This document shows, piece after piece, positions 27,318-37,412 of a DNA stretch of 64,000 nt; the first letter of the stretch is position 1; each line of letters starts with the position of its first letter. The stretch comes from Limnoperna fortunei (lineage: Eukaryota; Mollusca; Bivalvia; Mytilida; Modiolidae). Location of the stretch: contig OX104122.1 of the NCBI GenBank assembly GCA_944474755.1, positions 20,175,714 to 20,239,713 of the forward strand, written 5' to 3'. The position numbers and the translations under genes are program-made. Under the pieces are notes generated by a model that saw only the letters and a list, made by a program, of their open reading frames with translations, was not told the origin of the DNA and searched no databases.

Positions 27318-28190
27318 ATGATGAGTACTTGCCAGCCAGTCACCTGTCACCTGACCTTGACCTCAATTTCACGGTCCAGCGACTACGTTAAAGTTTTTGG
27401 TTACGGCAGTTCCTCTGTAACTACGCATGGTAGGATGACAATATTTGGTGTATAGGTTGCTGATGATTAGTACATGACTGTCTGGTAGATGTCACCTGAC
27501 CTTGACCTCAATTTCACGGTCCAGCGACTACGTTAAAGTTTTTGGTTACGACAGTTCCTCTGTAACCACGCATGGTAGGATGACAATATTTGGTATATAG
27601 GTTGCTGATGACTAGTACATGACTGTCCGGTAGGTTTTACCTGACATTGACCTCAATTTCATGGTCCAGCGACTACATTAATGTTTTTGGGTTTCGACAG
27701 TTCCTCTGTAACCACGCATGGTAGGATGACAATATTTGGTATATAGGTTGCTGATGACTAGTACATGACTGTCCGGTAGGTGTCACCTGACCTTGACCTC
27801 AATTTCACGTTCGAGCGACTACGTTTAAGTTTTTGGGTTACGACAGTTCCTCTGTAACCACGCATGGTAGGATGACAATATTTGGTATATAGGTTGCTGA
27901 TAACTAGTACATGACTGTCTGGTAGGTGTAACCTGACCTTGACCTCAATTTCACGGTCCAGTGACTACGTTAAAGTTTTTGGGTTACGGCATTTTCTCTG
28001 TTACCACGCATGGTATGATGACAATATTTGGTATATAGGTTGCTGATGACTAGTACATGACTGTCTGGTAGGTGTCAATTGACCTTGACCTCAACTTAAC
28101 GGTCCAGTGACTACATTAAAGTTTTTGTATTAGGACAGTTCCTCTGTAACTATGCATGGTATGGTGACAATATTTGGTATACAGGCCGCT
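27318..28190. repeat. 146-bp tandem array, about six copies
   Basis: Copies of a 145-146-bp unit are anchored by CTGACCTTGACCTCAATTTC at 27351, 27496, 27641, 27787, 27933 and 28079. Units are roughly 90% alike. The structure (hairpin-bearing flank plus core of tandem units) resembles pearl-type elements described in bivalves and linked to Helentrons. No protein is encoded. Confidence 0.85.
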
Positions 28191-28284
28191 GCTGATATTT
28201 AATGCTATTTACGTAATGCTTATGACGAAATTTATTTTCGTTACTGATGCAGAATGCAGGCGAGACGTTTTTCTGTTCCACACT

Positions 28285-28955
28285 TGTTATTGGGTAGGAA
28301 GCCGGAGTACCCGGAGGAAAGCCCCAATCTTCGGTAGGAAAACTGTCAATACTTGTCAATTAAGTTTGAAGTCGAGTGCACATTGCCCGCAGTAAGACTC
28401 GAACCCGCAACTTCCGTGTTGACATGCCACATCATACTATTGATCAATAGTAGACGAACTACCTTATCCTCTAGTTCTATAACATGAAGCCTCCCATTTT
28501 ACGTTTTTATTTATCCGATTTTCATCGGTCTTTTACATTTTTTATTATTATTTGAAATGAGAGCGCATTTCACTAAAATATCAATATCCGATAAAAAAAT
28601 GTTCCATTTACCGCGAATTCAAGTCATGAACATAAAATTGAGGTTGGGAGAATTTGTACTTCATTTAGCAAATTTACTACTTTTTAAAATTAGAGAAACA
28701 GAATCTTAAATTAATACTCTTGGATAATCGGATTTCTCCAATCTCGATAGTTAAATTAAGCAAGGCTCGGACTTAAAATTCCATAATTTAACTATCGAGA
28801 TTGGAGAAATACTTAAAATTCCATAATTTAACTATCGAGATTGGAGAAATCCGATAATCCACTCGTACCAATTTAAGATCCTATAAAAAAATAAACATGA
28901 AATGGGAGGTTTTATTAATGAAACTACCTTATCCTCTCGACCACCGAGACCCCTT
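28285..28955 (-). mobile_element. SINE copy interrupted by a 449-bp element
   Basis: SINE body and tRNA-like head run in minus orientation from 28285 to 28472 and resume at 28938-28955 with CGACCACCGAGAC. The insert between them is described separately. The tail end of the SINE is missing on the left. Confidence 0.82.
28473..28921. mobile_element. 449-bp MITE-like element nested in a SINE
   Basis: It is flanked by AACTACCTTATCCTCT at 28457-28472 and 28922-28937 (16 bp). Ends are inverted relatives: GCCTCCCATTTTACG near the left, and the complement of CATGAAATGGGAGGTTTT at the right. Inside, AACTATCGAGATTGGAGAAAT occurs twice directly (28787 and 28830 areas) and once inverted near 28733. It has no coding capacity. 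Confidence 0.82.
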
Positions 28956-30243
28956 TGATTAAAATATGAACATGGACCAAAAATTGGTCAAAATGTGATA
29001 CGGTTAGCCTGTTTAAACAGCAACAATTTTACTGCGAGAAAACGAATTACCCTTATATTATTCAACTATACAGAAATATATTACCACAACTCATATGGAT
29101 TATTGTTTTTTTTAACGAAAATTTGCTAAAATTGCAAAAAAATTCCTTCCAATACAATTTTTTTGACGTAGAAGTATTTGTGTACAATCTGACGTTTTGG
29201 TAATTATAAGCTAACCGTTACTCACGAACCAATCAATTGAATTAACCACAACGTCGCAAACGAAGTCATGACGTGATAGATTCATTGATAATGACTGAAA
29301 AAGGTCAAAATGGAGATCACTTCTTAAATGACGTCACAGTGTTTTCTATTGATAGTTCATAACAAATAATATTGTTTAATTATTTGATAAAGTAATACTT
29401 TTTAAAAATATTGAAATTTAAACTTTGGTACATTTTTTTATACTTGGTATGAAACAATAATAGTATCACCCAATTCAAAACTTATACGCCAATTTTGTGC
29501 GTAATGATGTCGAGTTCAATGTAGAGATGAATCCAGACGCACACATGTAAAAGGCGTCTGGATGATCGAGACTACTATCTGGAATGGCACTCTTCCGCAC
29601 AGAGACATAACTGGTTTTCCAAGATTACTTGGTTGACGTAGGATACCCAGAATCCTTTGCGTTGAGATTGCTGGAATGGATTTGTTTATATGGATTACAT
29701 GATTTTGTGACCGTAACGCTCAAATCCGATGCTCGCTTAAATGCTTATTTATTTTTACAGTAACACGAACCAGGAACATTATATACTAATGTATGCAATG
29801 TCCCTCCATGAACATATCGCAGGAAAAAAATACTTATTTACGCATCCACAACGACGTTGAAGTGGTGCACAACAGCTTAAACAGCAATGTAATGACAAGA
29901 GGACAAACATCGTTCTGCCATTTGGTGTCCAAGCTTTTCGGCGAGGCTTGCAATATTACTCTACAGCTGCAATGGGGATTAGGGGGCCACTTCAGCAATA
30001 TATATACCAATGCCAACGCATGAAGTCAAGGCAAGTCCACTGACACATATTTTCCTTATGGTAACGCTATGTGACGTATTTGTCCAGTTCTGGTGGCGAT
30101 ATGTCCAAGTGTCCGAGTCAGTGTCTAGAATTCGCTGAAATTTACGTGATCAATAGAAGATGACTATAACAACCTCAAAGCACACAGCTACATGACCAAT
30201 CTTATGTTTCATCTGAAATTCTGATTCGCACCGGCGGCAGTAT
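28956..30243. other. AT-rich DNA, no supported gene
   Basis: A 76-codon open frame at 29793-30023 has no recognisable domain. A direct piece CAGACGC / GGCGTCTGG repeats near 29537-29562. Nothing else stands out. Confidence 0.45.
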
Positions 30244-30364
30244 TTTTGTTTGTTTGTTTGACTGGTGTTTAACGCCACTTTCTGCAATTTTTCAGCTATA
30301 TCATGGCGTCCAGTTTTTATTGGGGAGGAAGCCGGAGTTCCCGGATAAAACCCCCGATCTGCGG
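30244..30364 (-). mobile_element. Short SINE derivative (tail half only) with 13-bp target duplication
   Basis: Tail TTTGTTTGTTTG, GTGTTTAACGCCACTTTC and GGAAGCCGGAG are present, but head and body are absent. Flanks CCGGCGGCAGTAT (30231-30243) and CCGGTGGCAGTAT (30365-30377) are a target duplication with one change. The 5' end matches that of the copy at 54437. Confidence 0.88.
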
Positions 30365-30377
30365 CCGGTGGCAGTAT

Positions 30378-31600
30378 CATCAGCGATTGATATCGACTGC
30401 ATATTGGTAAAAGTATATTAAAAATAAGCTATAATCATGGTATGAAAACAATAGGACTATGCGGTTCACATACGTGACCTGATCTATGCTATCTATAACT
30501 ACTATCAGTATAGATGAATTAAAAAGATAAATTACGTATATCATGCCAGCTTCATATGTAATGAAAACATAAAATATTTTTTTTTGCAATTTAATTGAAA
30601 TAAAATCTTCCTCTGATACCAATTTTTTCTAATTTTCACATATGGACAAAAAAGGGAAAAGGTGGCCGATAATTGAAAGATTTAGTTTTTAATCATATTG
30701 TTATTATAGGAGACCGTAAACTAGAAGAAAGCAAATATGACAAAAATGTATTCATAAAAACCTATTTTAAAAACTAAAAATAGGTATCACACCAGCATTG
30801 AATGATGAATGGTACGAAGACGAACACCCACAGGATGAGCAAGTAAACAACCAATTTCACTCAGCATTTACCACAATCTCCGAACGGTAAAAAAGTAGTT
30901 GATATAGGTTTCTGCCACTCCACAATTGATAAACGTAAAATTAAACAATATTAAAAAATATTAAAACAACATATTTCACAGGCAAACTAAACTAATTCTG
31001 TAAAAATCCTTCAAAATACAGAAAAAATTTAAACCAAACCTAACAAAATCTTTGGATCAAACACGATACCAACAAAATAAAATAAAACTGAACTGTGAAA
31101 TCTAGTCTATGGCTGCTTTTTTGACTCATCAATAAATAAAATTACAGTGACAAATGACTTGTCAGTCAGAGGCCATTGTTACGTGTAGTTGCAAAGAGTA
31201 TAAATCAAAAATAGAGCAAAGTTCCAAGCAATAAGTTTTGCTACGCCTGACGCGGGTTTCGTCTATTCAAGACTCATCAGAGGCGCTCTACCCAAAAGAT
31301 TGGAAATGCCAAACACTATATGAATATGAAGAGCATAAAAAATAAAACCAAAATATGCCGAACTGGAAACCAAATTATGACTAAGATCATCCTATAAAGT
31401 TATGACTTCCCAATATTTTTGGGTTGCGTTTATTGTAAATAAAGTTTAATTTTGATGATTTTGGTCAGTATATTAATTCTTTAATGTATAATTAAAAGAA
31501 TGTGAGCGTTCAGGTGTGAAAGTTTAATCAAGAGCGGTTTTCCGTCCAAGTGCAACATATCGGTATTCAAACCCCGAATTTTTAATTGCCAAATCATTTA
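30378..31600. other. Non-coding, old dispersed repeats
   Basis: The phrase CGCGGGTTTCGTCTATTCAA followed by CATCAGAGGCGCTC (31246-31290) resembles a dispersed repeat widespread in mussels. No gene seen. Confidence 0.45.
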
Positions 31601-31604
31601 AAGT

Positions 31605-32160
31605 AAGCATAGCAAGAAGGCGGATATCAGAAGCACATAGATGGCAAATAATCGGCATGCATTCCACTGGTATGTCTTACAAGGCAATACGCCGTCTGCT
31701 TGGCTATCATTATACAGTCATTAGTCGTTTGGTCAGAAAAAACGCTGACATTCAAGATGATAAAGACCGTTCCAGATCTGGCCGATGATCTGTGACAATC
31801 CAACGTGAAGATAGTAGTCTTGGTAGATCGGTTAGGCGGAATCCGTTTGCAGCAAGCACCTGTCTCAAGCAACAATGGTTACCTGGTCGTAATCTATCAG
31901 CCAGAATAGTACCAAATGGTCTTTAATCCTCAGGATTGAGGTCAAGGAGGGCAATTAAACGCCCATTGCTTGATGATCGCCATCGCAGGGACAGGTTGGC
32001 CTGGTTCAGATCAAGACAGAATTGAACCCTTAGAACCTGGCGACGAATACAATAGTCAGATGAGAGCCGATTTTACTCCATGTAACTGATGAACTAACTC
32101 GCGTTTTTAGGCATCAAAACATAGCTTACACGCCACGAAACATTGTTCCATCAGTGCATA
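31605..32160 (+). pseudogene. Tc1/mariner-like transposase relic
   Basis: Plus-strand reading gives SEAHRWQIIGMHSTGMSYKA, IRRLLGYHYTVISRLVRK (helix-turn-helix DNA-binding region), then RSRSGR, QREDSSLGRSVRRNPFA, KRPLLDDRHRRDRLAW and SDESRF (catalytic DE region), typical of Tc1-like transposases. Stops lie near 31790, 31920 and 32050 and between conserved blocks, so it is inactive. The C-terminal DDE part is missing or unrecognisable. Terminal inverted repeats were not found by eye. Confidence 0.85.
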
Positions 32161-33092
32161 TTAAGTATGCTATCTGATTTGAAGATATGATTGCTGATAG
32201 TTTTACTAACTTTGAACTCAGTACATATCAATAGCACTGCGATACTATTACTGATATGATTAGCAACATACAACTAAAACTGTACAGTAAGCAGGAGGTT
32301 TTATATGCCGAAAAACGTGGTTAAACCAACCATTTCGTTTGAGATGCCTGTACCTAGTCAGGAGCATTGCTGTACAATTCTTGCAAAATAAATATTGATT
32401 TGCAGATTTCGGGAAAATAATAGAAATGAATAATAGTTTATTGAACATTTCATATAATAATACATTTTGTTCTTTAGAAATCATTATAACCAAGATCTAC
32501 CATTCCAAACTGGTCTTAACTGAACAACATCAACCTTTCAACGACACAAAAATACAAGCATTACTGATATGGTTATTTTGGTTTTTACAATAAAAAAGCT
32601 AAGATAATTTTTAAAATGGTAACTGTAAGAAAAAATAATAAAAATACTTCAACTTGCATAAACACAAATACAAGTGAACATATGCAAGAATAGGCTTAAA
32701 TGATAATATCGATAAAAACATTTTATACTAGTCTGGTGCAAAAGATTGTAGACATTGTTGCTGCCGAGTTAATTGATCTATAAGTGATTGGTCCCTTGAA
32801 CCAAAAGGCCTTAACCGGTAACTTTAACTAAAAAATCCCTTTAGCCTTTCGTGCACAAGCTTAGCATGCACTTCAGATTTTTATACAGACAAAAATATAA
32901 TGTTTGCATATTGCATGTTAAAGTTTGAAGGTCCAGTATGCACACACTTTAATAAAATGACATTAGAGATACCATGGTTATATAATTTACTACGCCAGAC
33001 GAGCGCTTCTTGTAATAAGGGTCTCTGAAACTAAAAAAGTGTTTACATGTAAAATATAAATAATTAAGATGAGGTTGAACTTTTAGAAGCAA
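32161..33092. other. AT-rich DNA, no gene seen
   Basis: Non-coding. CGCCAGACGAGCGC near 32994 is a fragment of a dispersed mussel-like repeat, also seen near 33637. Confidence 0.45.
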
Positions 33093-33106
33093 AATTCAAA
33101 ATGGAT

Positions 33107-33394
33107 TTTGTTTGTTTGAATGATGTTTAAACTCCACTTTCAATATATAGTGTTAAACGCCACTTTCAGCAATTTTTCAGCTATATCATGGCGTCCAGTT
33201 TTTATTGGGAGAGGAAGCCGGAGTACCTGTAGAAAACTCCGACTTTTTGTAGGAAAACTGGCAATCCTTGTCAATTAAGATTGGAGTCAAACGCACCCTG
33301 CCCGCAGTGAGGCTCGAACCCGCAATCTCAGTGTTGACAGACCACGTGATCAGTAGTAGACGAACTACCTTAACCACTTGGCCACCGAGACTCC
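33107..33394 (-). mobile_element. Full-length tRNA-derived SINE with 14-bp target duplication
   Basis: On the minus strand it starts GTCTCGGTGGCCAAGTGG (A box) and has GCGGGTTCGAGCCTC (B box), marking a tRNA-derived RNA polymerase III promoter. A body with GACAAGGATTGCCAGTTTTC follows, then GTACTCCGGCTTCCTC and the tail GCTGAAAAATTGCTGAAAGT ending in CAAACAAACAAA. It is flanked by AATTCAAAATGGAT at 33093-33106 and 33395-33408. The tail contains a partial duplication. The central GGTACTCCGGCTTCCTC region resembles the core of MetaSINE-type families; that label is tentative. Confidence 0.93.
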
Positions 33395-33408
33395 AATTCA
33401 AAATGGAT

Positions 33409-34160
33409 ATACCAAGTCTGAGTAAGGTCATCTACACCTTGCGAATATTAAAATCAATTTTCGAAATTTTAATATCGGTAAATTTAGAAAATGGCTATAT
33501 CACTGAACGAATCAATAATGTAGTCACCGCTGAAATGTGACTACTGGGTTGGTGGCACTTTCGGGGATCAACAGTCGATCTGCAGAGGCATTGGTCCACT
33601 ATTTGCAAATACATGCCATTAAAGATTAAAATTTGCCAGACGCGCGTTTAATAATAAAGACGTGGTAGAACTTTCATAATAAAATTTCCAAAAACGTTTT
33701 AACAAATCCGACTAAAACTATCTATATTGCGAATAGAAAAACATCAAAAATAAGATAATATTCCAAATTTTTTGGCAGTATATGTAGACTATATCACTGA
33801 AAGAATCAATTAGGTTAGTAGTTTATATACAAATAGTAGTAATCTAGAGCCAGAATAAATGGTGCCTGGTAATACAGACAGAATGCAACCACATGTAGTT
33901 ACATTGTATTTATACCAAATGTTAATTGTAAAAAGTGTAATGTAATTAAAATAGTGATCTTAGCATTTCTTGCGACAAGTATAACTGGTTACTGATGAGG
34001 TGGACTACAAATACACGTCAAATGTGCACACCTGGAATGTAATACATAAGGGAATGATAAAACCAATACAATATTGTTAAGTGAAGTATCAAAACATATA
34101 TGTATATTAATGGCACCGTTGAATGATACAACTATATTTTTTCAGGTTTAGAAACATTTA
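33409..34160. other. Non-coding flank of the fucosidase pseudogene
   Basis: 33850-34080 is related to the degenerate repeat at 15839-16300. No gene seen. Confidence 0.5.
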
Positions 34161-34739
34161 CTTCTTAAGATCAGCTACCTTGAACACCTATTCACCCTGA
34201 GTTGATATTTTCTCATAAGAAATGTTTGGTAACATTATGTTAATCAATGATAAAGTCCAAACCGAAGAGATGTTTTCCTGATAGCTGATGCTAATTCACC
34301 AACGCGGTCCATAGTCCTTTGAATTCCAATTCCAAAAATAGTTCGAGGGCCAGTTTGTGAATCCTACATGATGCTTAGATACCAGAACGACATGCCCATG
34401 ATGCTTTCAGCATTTCAGCCCAAAGGTCAAAGAATTCAGCTTTGAACTGAGGTGCAATATCATCATATTTGAACCAGTGTGGATAGTTTCTTTTTAGGAA
34501 ATTAAAAATATATACTGCCTAATTCTTCCACAGATTCCAAAACCAAACCGCTTTGTAACTGAGTACCGAAAATAGACTCCAGTGTATAAATAAACCAAAT
34601 TTAGCTTCTTCAAACGGGAAGGTAATGGTCTGTTGTCAAGTGATTCCCATGTTAGGTGGCTAATCTGTTCATTCGAGAACACAGCCAAACATACATGGAA
34701 CAGTAAAACAAATTTACACGCATGTGATGTATGATTCAT
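34161..34739 (-). pseudogene. Deleted copy of the GH29 fucosidase gene
   Basis: The minus strand matches the intact gene at 19734-21116 from its signal peptide ([19 protein letters not shown]) and TWESLDNRPLPS through the HHEGF region, then jumps at about 34244 to the last 85 bp of the gene. Around 775 bp including the nucleophile region are missing. Frame changes near 34600 and several stops add to the damage. Its 5' flank also matches that of the intact gene. It arose by DNA duplication of an already intronless gene, or by a separate copy event; the shared promoter region favours DNA duplication. Confidence 0.92.
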
Positions 34740-35492
34740 GTCAATGACTGTAAAAACATGCATACATATATGACACGATCTTTAAACTATGAAATGAAAG
34801 ATTTCGGTTATTGGAACAACATGGTTATTGATTAGAGTAAAAAATATTATATGGCACGCTGAAGTAACATTTTATAGGTAATTAAGGATTATGAAGAATA
34901 ATCGAAGATTTAAAAAAAAACCCATAGGATAGCTGATTATATCTATGACTAGCACCAGTGAACATAAACTTAAGATGAATAACGTATACTAACCCAGCTT
35001 TCTATAGGTTAACAAATAATATAAATATATTATAATATTAATGTAATTAAAATTATTCTGTCTTTACCTCCAACATTTTTGTAGTGTCGCCTATAGGAAA
35101 TATGGTATCAAAAGTCAAGATTTTATAATAAAATAGATTGTTTTTGGGAACATTAAACTAAATGAAAGTAAAACTGCCAAACAATTTGGTCATTCATGAA
35201 AAACTGAAAGTGAATACAGGTATAGGTATCGCACCACTAAATATCATTAGTATTAACGCGACAAACTTTTAGGATGACAAAAGCACTAAACAAACAGTTT
35301 AACTGAGAATTTACCACAATCTAGAAGCGTTTTATTGAATTTTCAGTTCCTGACACACCACAGGTACTAACTCTAAACCTATATCATATATGTAAATTAA
35401 ACATTAAAATAATAAAATCACAAATTTGACATGCAAATCAACACAATTAGGATTTTTTAAAACTACTTAAAACTTTCAATCTAACAATCTAA
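34740..35492. other. AT-rich DNA, no gene seen
   Basis: The first 130 bp match the fucosidase 5' flank. The rest is non-coding. Confidence 0.5.
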
Positions 35493-35503
35493 CTAAAGCA
35501 ATT

Positions 35504-35780
35504 GTTTTTTAGTTTGAATGGTGTTTTAACGCCACATTCAGCAATTTTTCAGCTACATGTATATCATGTCGTCCAGTTTTTATTGGGGGAGGAAGCTTGA
35601 GTACCCGGAGAGAACCCCCGACCGGCTGTAGGAAAAGTGGTAATCCCTGTCAATTAAGATTGGAGTCGAGTACACCCTGCCTGCAGTGAGAATCGAACCG
35701 CCGAACCCGCAATCTCAGTGTTGACAGACCAAGTGATCAATAGTAGACGAACTACCTTAACCATTCGACCACCGCGGCCC
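35504..35780 (-). mobile_element. Nearly full-length SINE with 11-bp target duplication
   Basis: It has head, body and tail as in the copy at 33107, with a small duplication of the B-box region (GAATCGAACCGCCGAACCCGC). Flanks are CTAAAGCAATT at 35493-35503 and 35781-35791. Confidence 0.9.
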
Positions 35781-35791
35781 CTAAAGCAATT

Positions 35792-37020
35792 ATTTCAGAT
35801 AAGATATCACAATATTTTTGAAAGAAGGAAACCACGAAATATCGCATATAATATCTGCTTTGTTAAACCCAGCAATTAGTATAAGCGCAAGACATATGAT
35901 TTGTCAGAGGTCATTTCCCCCCATATTTCTAAAACCGAACACTATAGTCTAATCTTCCTTTCCTGTTTTCTCAGTAATGTATTAGTACATATTATTGTAT
36001 CGTCTACAATGAAATACATAGGCAACCATAACACTATCTACTCCAACATGGATTTAGATCAAAATTGACTGAACCACTACTGACCTTTCCCCCCAACAAA
36101 TTTCAGATTGTATGGCACCGGGGAAACAAACGGAAAACTGCTGTATGAATTACCGCTTTGTGATTTGCATGATAACTATGGCTCAATTCAGTTTGTTGTT
36201 TTCATCGTTTATTATTGCTTTTCAGTCTTTTCGGTATATTTTATCAAAAGTTGGTGAACAATCATAGTTAATAAAATTGATGTTGACGTTAACACATTAA
36301 ACAATTGTTCTATTCAGTTGGGCCCGCAAGGGTCTGGTCTTGCAACCTGGCAACCTCTGTGTTTATCATTGATGACTAATTACATGATCCACTCGGAAGA
36401 CGAGGCTTTTATTTTGTTGTTCGAAATAAATTGTAAGGGTATTTTTTACACAAATTACGGGTGAAGTCATGCAGCGGAAATAATGGCGTGCGCTACGATA
36501 AAATGTGCATTAGACGGAATCGAAATACATTAGTAAATATTTGGGATTTGAATGAACAAATGAATGTCCGAGAAGCGACCAAAATCACCTGTAATAGCTT
36601 ATATTTCAGGAACTTAGACCCTTTGCCGAATCATTTACACTCCTAAAAATGAAATCCTGAATCCGCCACTGTAGAAGTTGACTGTTAACTTGGGTTATTA
36701 CTGACAGGTTTATCCTATCGTTCGTGAATTCACGAAAACACGATAGGTGTCACTATTGGAGCAGGATAGGATCACCCTTTTAAATAACATCACTCAGTAA
36801 TAACTTTTTTCAAATTTGTTCCTGTAACTTTTTATTGTGCTTGTGTTGTTTATGGCTTGGTAATTTTGTCTTGTATTTTGTACATTTGATAAGGTCTCTA
36901 ATAAATTTAGTTTTTGTTACAACGACATAAAAATATAAATGAATTTACCCAAATACTTCTTAGTGGTTATTATGTACACCATTTTATCGAATTAAAGTGT
37001 AATAGTGTTTTTATTAGTTG
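35792..37020. other. Non-coding DNA with a perfect palindrome
   Basis: At 36714-36747 CCTATCG, the 16-bp palindrome TTCGTGAATTCACGAA, four bases and CGATAGG form a nested stem. It lies in a segment (TGTCACTATTGGAGCAGGATA) similar to a dispersed mussel repeat. No gene seen. Confidence 0.5.
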
Positions 37021-37021
37021 T

Positions 37022-37250
37022 AGGTTTGATTGAATGGCGTTTAATCAATTCTTCAACTAAATCATTTAGTTTTGTTGAAGAAGAAGGACGGAGTACCCGG
37101 TAAGAACCATTGACTTTTGACCTGAAAACTGGTCATTCTTGTGCCTTAAGATTGAGGTCAAGAAAACCATTCCCGAAGTCAGGTTTATCTCATCACTCCA
37201 GTGTTGAAAAGTCTATTATCATTTGTACATAGCTAACTAACGGACCACTA
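37022..37250 (-). mobile_element. Old, highly diverged SINE copy
   Basis: GAATGGCGTTTAATCAA, GGACGGAGTACCCGG and CTCCAGTGTTGA keep the order of the SINE family in minus orientation. Confidence 0.65.
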
Positions 37251-37340
37251 ACTTAGGAATAGTTTCCGTCTCATAAAATAAATTTCTTGTACTCTCCCGA
37301 ATTTTCAATAACTTTAACTGATATTCTTTAACTAAATTTT

Positions 37341-37412
37341 TGTGATGACTGCAAAACAAACTGCAAGAATAACAGTAAAGACGGTTAGGTTAGTAAAATC
37401 ATTTAGTATCAG
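37341..37412 (-). pseudogene. Relic of an avidin-like first exon
   Basis: Minus-strand sequence matches the signal-peptide exon at 41878-41938 (VFTVILAVCFAVITK), but about five extra bases after the fourth codon put a stop in frame, and no second exon is found downstream. The adjoining 5' flank matches that of the intact gene. Confidence 0.78.

Noticed and set aside
27318..28190. CRISPR-like regular repeats
   Set aside because: Units are directly adjacent with no variable spacers, and the host is a eukaryote; it is a tandem satellite.
29793..30023. 76-codon plus-strand frame
   Set aside because: No recognisable motif and no supporting exon structure.
33300..33394. tRNA-like sequence with A and B boxes
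   Set aside because: It is the head of a SINE repeated many times in the window, not a functional tRNA gene.
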